Origin: Pedobacter sp. MC2016-05
GTDB taxonomy: Bacteria > Bacteroidota > Bacteroidia > Sphingobacteriales > Sphingobacteriaceae
Assembly (NCBI RefSeq): GCF_026239735.1
Contig: NZ_JAPIVT010000001.1
Span: forward strand, 62,001-126,000
Length of the DNA: 64,000 bases
Direction: 5' to 3'
A program made the position numbers and the translations under genes. The first letter of the stretch is position 1; every line of letters starts with the position of its first letter. The notes under the pieces were generated by a model, which was not told the DNA's origin, made no database searches, and was given only the letters and a program-made list of their open reading frames with translations. Of this stretch, positions 59,826-64,000 are shown in pieces.

Positions 59826-61934
59826 TTATCGAATAATACTACCTTCTTGAAACTTTTCAACCGGAGCAACAAAGGTTAATTTACCTTCCGAATTCTCGGC
59901 CATTAAAATCATTCCCTGTGATAAAATTCCTTTAATTTCACGGGGAGCAAGATTAACAATCATGCTCACTTGCTTGCCGATAATATTTTCTGGCTTATAG
60001 TATTCTGCAATACCTGAAACTACGGTTCGTTCATCGATACCGGTATTTACGGTTAGCTTTAATAACTTTTTGGTTTTCTCTACCTTTTCGGCCGCTACTA
60101 TAGTTGCCACACGGATATCTATTGCAGAAAAATCATCGAAATTAATGTTTTCTTTAGCAGGAGTAGCCACAACAGCACTCGCGGCATTCGTTGCTTTACT
60201 TTGATTCAGTTTTTCAATCTGAAAATCGATTTCAGCATCTTCAATTTTCTCGAAAAGGAGTACGCCTTCTCCAATCTGATGACCGCGTTTAAGCAAACTC
60301 ACACTTCCTGCATCATCCCAATCATGACCACCATTCACCAGCATCTTCATCAACTTCTCCGCGGTAAATGGTAAGAAAGGCTCAATTAAGATTTGAATAT
60401 TTGCTGCGATTTGGAGCGACAAGTGCAAAATGGTCCTCACGCGATCTTCATCTGTTTTAATCAGCTTCCAGGGTTCAGTTTCTGCTAAATATTTATTTCC
60501 CAAACGGGCAACATTCATCACTTCGGATAAAGCCTCTCTAAAACGATAATTCTCTATTGAAGCCGATATTTTTGCCGGATAACCTGCCAGCTCATCAATT
60601 ACAGCTTGATCAACTTCAGTAATTTCCATGCAGGTGGGCACAATTCCATTGAAATATTTATGGGTAAGTACCACCACGCGGTTTACAAAATTGCCAAGTA
60701 TAGCGACAAGCTCGTTATTGTTTCTGGCCTGAAAATCTTTCCAGGTAAAATCGTTATCCTTTGTTTCTGGTGCTGTTGCGGTAAGTACATAACGCAACAC
60801 ATCTTGTTTGCCTTCAAACTCACGCAGGTATTCGTTTAACCAAACTGCCCAGTTTTTAGAGGTAGAGATCTTCTGTCCTTCGAGGTTTAGAAATTCATTG
60901 GCTGGCACATTGTCGGCCAGGGTATAATCGCCATGCGCCATTAACATGGCCGGAAAAATGATACAGTGAAAAACAATATTATCCTTGCCAATGAAATGTA
61001 CCAATTTGGTTTCATCACTTTTCCAATATTCCTCCCAACCACATTTATCCGCTTCGTAATTACTGATGTAATATTCTTCCGCTTTTGGATTCCAAACATC
61101 GAGTTTGGCATAGTTACAAAGTTCTTTTGTGGCAGAGATATAGCCAATCGGAGCATCGAACCACACATATAATACTTTACCTTCCGCATCGCGGAGCGGA
61201 ACACGTACGCCCCAATCTAAATCGCGGGTCATGGCCCGGGGCTGTAACCCAGCATTCAACCAGCTTTGGCATTGTCCGTAAACATTTGGCCGCCACTCTT
61301 TGTGGCTTTCAATATAAGTCCGCAGGCGATCTTCGTATTGATCTAAAGGTAAAAACCAGTTTTTAGTTTCCTTTAAGATGGGTTTATCTCCTGAAAGCGT
61401 AGATTTTGGATTAATTAAATCGGTAGCATTTAAAGTAGAACCGCAGTTTTCACACTGATCGCCATAGGCGTTCTCATTGCCGCATTTTGGGCACGTACCG
61501 GTAATGTATCGATCAGCTAAAAATTGTTTCGCCGTAGGATCATAATATTGCTCTGTAATTTCTTCGGTAAATACACCTTTATCATAAAGGGTTTTAAAAA
61601 AATCTGAAGCCGTTTGATGATGGGTTTGCGAAGAGGTACGGTGATAAATATCGAAAGAAACCCCAAATTCTTTAAAAGAATCTCCGATAATCTTATGGTA
61701 TTTATCTACCACCTCCTGTGGGGTAATTCCTTCGCGTTTTGCCTTCAAAGTAATTGGCACACCGTTTTCATCCGACCCGCAGATAAACTTCACATCGCGT
61801 TTATTGGACCGAAGGTAGCGGGCATATATATCAGCAGGAATGTAAACACCGGCTAGGTGCCCGATATGTACCGGCCCATTGGTATATGGAAGTGCTGCCG
61901 TTACGGTATATCTTTTTATTTTACTATTATCCAA
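59826..61934 (-). CDS. metG: Methionyl-tRNA synthetase, probable TTG start
   Basis: Class Ia synthetase with V-H-I-G-H-L-A-G (HIGH motif), the four-Cys zinc knuckle C-P-K-C-G then C-E-N-C-G, and the KMSKS-equivalent K-I-S-T-S-K-N. The C-terminal EMAP/Trbp111-type tRNA-binding domain has [12 protein letters not shown] near residue 600. It charges tRNA-Met for initiation and elongation. I place the start at the TTG at 61934 ([11 protein letters not shown]), 702 aa, where relatives begin. The frame is open to an ATG at 62072, but that would add 46 hydrophobic residues, overlap the LD-carboxypeptidase gene and lie upstream of the probable promoter (61955-61962). Confidence 0.93.
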   Translation of the reverse strand: MDNSKIKRYTVTAALPYTNGPVHIGHLAGVYIPADIYARYLRSNKRDVKFICGSDENGVPITLKAKREGITPQEVVDKYHKIIGDSFKEFGVSFDIYHRTSSQTHHQTASDFFKTLYDKGVFTEEITEQYYDPTAKQFLADRYITGTCPKCGNENAYGDQCENCGSTLNATDLINPKSTLSGDKPILKETKNWFLPLDQYEDRLRTYIESHKEWRPNVYGQCQSWLNAGLQPRAMTRDLDWGVRVPLRDAEGKVLYVWFDAPIGYISATKELCNYAKLDVWNPKAEEYYISNYEADKCGWEEYWKSDETKLVHFIGKDNIVFHCIIFPAMLMAHGDYTLADNVPANEFLNLEGQKISTSKNWAVWLNEYLREFEGKQDVLRYVLTATAPETKDNDFTWKDFQARNNNELVAILGNFVNRVVVLTHKYFNGIVPTCMEITEVDQAVIDELAGYPAKISASIENYRFREALSEVMNVARLGNKYLAETEPWKLIKTDEDRVRTILHLSLQIAANIQILIEPFLPFTAEKLMKMLVNGGHDWDDAGSVSLLKRGHQIGEGVLLFEKIEDAEIDFQIEKLNQSKATNAASAVVATPAKENINFDDFSAIDIRVATIVAAEKVEKTKKLLKLTVNTGIDERTVVSGIAEYYKPENIIGKQVSMIVNLAPREIKGILSQGMILMAENSEGKLTFVAPVEKFQEGSIIR

Positions 61935-61954
61935 AACAATTTTTATTAATTTGG

Positions 61955-61962
61955 CAAAGATA
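61955..61962 (-). promoter_or_regulatory. -7 box of metG
   Basis: On the minus strand TATCTTTG matches TAnnTTTG, 21 bp upstream of the TTG start. This supports the short metG start. The divergent LD-carboxypeptidase gene begins 13 bp to the right. Confidence 0.55.
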
Positions 61963-61974
61963 AGTGTTTTAAAG

Positions 61975-62874
61975 ATGATTAAGCAGCCCCCGTATTTAAA
62001 AAAAGGAGATAAGATTGCCATAGTTTGTCCGGCAAAGAAATTACCTAAATCCATTGATAGTGCAATTTCCATTTTGGAAAATTGGGGCCTAGAGGTTATA
62101 GTTGGCGAAAGTGTATATGCAAGTCACCATCAGTTTGCGGGCACAGATCAATTGAGAACCAACGACATTCAGCATTTTTTGGATGATGAAACCATAAAAG
62201 CGATTATTTGCGGTCGCGGGGGCTATGGCACCATCCGTATTATTGACGAACTCGACTTTACGAAGTTTAAGCAGAATCCGAAATGGTTTATTGGATTTAG
62301 TGATGTGACGATTCTACTTTCGCACATTATAGCGCAAACCCAGATCCAATGCTTACATGCGCAAATGCCTTACACTTTCGATGAATCTACACCTGAAGCT
62401 TTAGCGTCATTAAAAAAGGTGATTTTTGGTGAGCGTCAAACTTATCGTTACCGCAGCGAATTTAATAATCAACCGGGTGTTGGAAAAGGCCTTTTAATAG
62501 GGGGAAATTTAACATTGCTTGTCATGATGCAGGGATCAGTTTCGGAGATGGATTTTGATGGTAAAATCTTATTTCTAGAAGATGTGGGAGAACAAGAGTA
62601 TAGCATCGATAGAATGTTGAGGATGCTGAAGCGTGCGGGAAAGCTAAGAAATCTTCGGGGCTTAATCATTGGTGCATTTAATGAAATCGCAAAAGAGAAG
62701 ATCTTTTTTGGCCAAACGGCAGAGCAGGTAATTTGGGATATCGTGAAAGATTATGCTTATCCTATTTGTTTCAATTTTCCCACCGGACATATTGAAAATA
62801 ATTTAAGTATGGTTTTAGGGGCTGAAGTAGAATTAAAAGCAGAAAAAAACGACGTTCAATTTAAATATTTATAA
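61975..62874 (+). CDS. ldcA: Muramoyltetrapeptide LD-carboxypeptidase (S66 family)
   Basis: From the ATG at 61975 ([12 protein letters not shown]), 299 aa. The earlier in-frame ATG at 61879 lies inside metG. S66 landmarks: [10 protein letters not shown] near 11-20, I-C-G-R-G-G-Y-G-T near 78-86, G-F-S-D-V-T near 108-113 with the nucleophile Ser, and [11 protein letters not shown] near 204-214. The catalytic set is Ser-Glu-His. It trims the terminal D-Ala from murein tetrapeptides during recycling. It is followed 1 nt later by DoxX, so the two share a message. Confidence 0.92.
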   Translation: MIKQPPYLKKGDKIAIVCPAKKLPKSIDSAISILENWGLEVIVGESVYASHHQFAGTDQLRTNDIQHFLDDETIKAIICGRGGYGTIRIIDELDFTKFKQNPKWFIGFSDVTILLSHIIAQTQIQCLHAQMPYTFDESTPEALASLKKVIFGERQTYRYRSEFNNQPGVGKGLLIGGNLTLLVMMQGSVSEMDFDGKILFLEDVGEQEYSIDRMLRMLKRAGKLRNLRGLIIGAFNEIAKEKIFFGQTAEQVIWDIVKDYAYPICFNFPTGHIENNLSMVLGAEVELKAEKNDVQFKYL

Positions 62875-62875
62875 C

Positions 62876-63283
62876 ATGGCAATTTTTGATAGTTTAGGTA
62901 AGTATCGCAACACTGGCCTATTAATTCTCCGCATTGGTTTAGGCGTGATGTTTATTATTCATGGTTTCCCAAAATTGGCTGGCGGTCCTTCTGGCTGGGC
63001 AGGTTTAGGCGGCAGCATGAAAGTTGTCGGCATTGATTTCTTACCCGTTTTTTGGGGCTTTATGGCTTCTGTAGCTGAAACCTCTGGCGGCTTTTTGTTA
63101 ATTGTAGGATTATTTTTTCGCCCTGCCTGTATGTTATTGGTTTTTACAATGGCTATAGCCGCTTTGGTTCATTTTGGAAAAGGCGATGGCCTGAAAGGCG
63201 CAAGCCATGCAATAGAGTTGGGTATTGTATTTTTCAGCTTGGTTTTTATCGGCCCTGGAAAATATAGTGTAGATAAGAAATGA
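62876..63283 (+). CDS. DoxX-family membrane protein
   Basis: A 135-aa protein with four hydrophobic helices: G-L-L-I-L-R-I-G-L-G-V-M-F-I-I-H-G-F, F-W-G-F-M-A-S-V, G-G-F-L-L-I-V-G-L-F-F and A-C-M-L-L-V-F-T-M-A-I-A-A-L. The R-I-x-x-G-x-x-F-x-x-H-G motif is typical of DoxX/DoxD-like proteins. Members are linked to quinone-dependent redox or sulfur chemistry, but most are uncharacterised. It lies 1 nt after ldcA. The 140-bp spacer after it holds no gene. Confidence 0.88.
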   Translation: MAIFDSLGKYRNTGLLILRIGLGVMFIIHGFPKLAGGPSGWAGLGGSMKVVGIDFLPVFWGFMASVAETSGGFLLIVGLFFRPACMLLVFTMAIAALVHFGKGDGLKGASHAIELGIVFFSLVFIGPGKYSVDKK

Positions 63284-63423
63284 TGTTTGATTTATTAAAT
63301 TGGGGAGAAAGGCCTCTCATAAATCAGTAGAAATTATAGGAGATTCAAAAAATAATTAAACCCATTAAGAACCTTTGATTTGAAGCACGTATATAATTAA
63401 ATAACTTTTTTAATTCTTATCTT

Positions 63424-64000
63424 ATGAGAAACATACTATTAATTATTGCTTTATTGCTTGCATTTTCATGTTCAAGCGCTGCACAGTTTAAAATCGGGCA
63501 AGATATTATTGGTACACCTTACGACTCTAAGTATACTGATGGATATGTTGGTGATGTTTATTTATACTCCAACTGGATAACTGGACACGTTTTGCAAGAG
63601 AATGAAAAATATTTTAATAACATGCTTTTGAAATATGACATATTTAATGATCGCATCATTTTTAAATCAAATGAGGATCAGGCTATGGCATTCAAATATC
63701 CAATTAAAGAATTTCAAATGATCTTGAATAAATCCTCAATCGAACCTATGGCTTTGTTCAAAAATGGTTTTCCTGAGGTTGGGAAATATAATCAAAAAAG
63801 TTACTATCAAGTTTTGACGGAAGGAAAAACAACACTGCTTAAAAAGCTTTATAAATCGATTTCTGAAAGCATTTCATATGGAGAGTCTGAAAAGAAAAAG
63901 ACATTCTTGTACAACGAAATATACTTTCTTTGCCATCAAGGAAAGATGATTAAATTTCAAAAAAATACTAAAAACTTATTGGCTATTCTTTCAGATAAAA
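63424..64000 (+). CDS. Exported protein of unknown function (runs off the right edge)
   Basis: The ATG at 63424 opens 192 codons to the window edge. The N-terminus is a lipoprotein-type signal peptide: I-L-L-I-I-A-L-L-L-A-F then S-C-S-S-A (Cys near residue 17). The visible mature part is mixed alpha/beta with Lys-rich stretches, e.g. S-E-S-E-K-K-K-T, and no named domain. It resembles many small Bacteroidota outer-surface proteins of unknown role. The 3' end is outside the window. Confidence 0.7.
   Translation, partial: MRNILLIIALLLAFSCSSAAQFKIGQDIIGTPYDSKYTDGYVGDVYLYSNWITGHVLQENEKYFNNMLLKYDIFNDRIIFKSNEDQAMAFKYPIKEFQMILNKSSIEPMALFKNGFPEVGKYNQKSYYQVLTEGKTTLLKKLYKSISESISYGESEKKKTFLYNEIYFLCHQGKMIKFQKNTKNLLAILSDK

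Overview
The window reads as a chromosome segment of a Bacteroidota bacterium, most likely Sphingobacteriaceae (Pedobacter/Mucilaginibacter-like). I infer this from TAnnTTTG-type -7 promoter boxes, few Shine-Dalgarno sequences, a Bacteroidota-type tyrosine integrase, GIN-domain and Reg_prop proteins, and AT-rich spacers. No rRNA, CRISPR array or conjugation machinery was seen.

Layout. (1) 1-30,000 is an accessory, defence-island-like region. It holds a SWIM zinc-finger gene with a partner (1-1538), a small UPF0158 operon, and an AAA_14/DUF4143 ATPase behind a 33-bp promoter-like repeat array. Next is a large minus-strand operon (5388-17002): a Bergerat-fold (sacsin/HSP90-like) ATPase fused to an SF1 helicase, a RecD-like helicase with a nuclease-like C-terminus, and a coiled-coil protein. 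A GIN-domain secreted protein follows, then a wrecked HTH gene that keeps a doubly symmetric operator, a second SWIM module (19077-23092) and an AbiEi/AbiEii-type toxin-antitoxin pair (23595-25150). The region ends with a tyrosine integrase split by a 2500-nt group II intron (26412-28911). Removing the intron restores one 431-codon frame.

(2) 30,220-55,913 is a discrete 25.6-kb genomic island inserted in tRNA-Arg(CCT). It is bounded by a perfect 63-bp direct repeat, with its own tyrosine integrase just inside the left end and the intact tRNA at the right end. Cargo: a RadC/JAB protein, lipoprotein and membrane genes, DUF4145, a YedK-like SRAP protein and a umuDC pair. umuC is cut by an IS21-family element with a 5-bp target duplication, and the UmuD-like protein has His where the catalytic Ser should be. 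A DUF2971/OLD-nuclease pair and a tightly packed four-gene operon ending in an HNH endonuclease follow. The right arm carries small island-specific genes, including an SF2 helicase-like protein that lacks the P-loop lysine.

(3) 55,914-64,000 is ordinary chromosome: VOC protein, esterase, Reg_prop protein, FMN azoreductase, methionyl-tRNA synthetase (probable TTG start), LD-carboxypeptidase, DoxX and a partial secreted protein.

The best candidates for undescribed systems are the ATPase-helicase / helicase-nuclease / coiled-coil operon (5388-17002) and the four-gene HNH operon of the island (43492-46659). Both calls rest on domain reading and gene packing, not on database searches.
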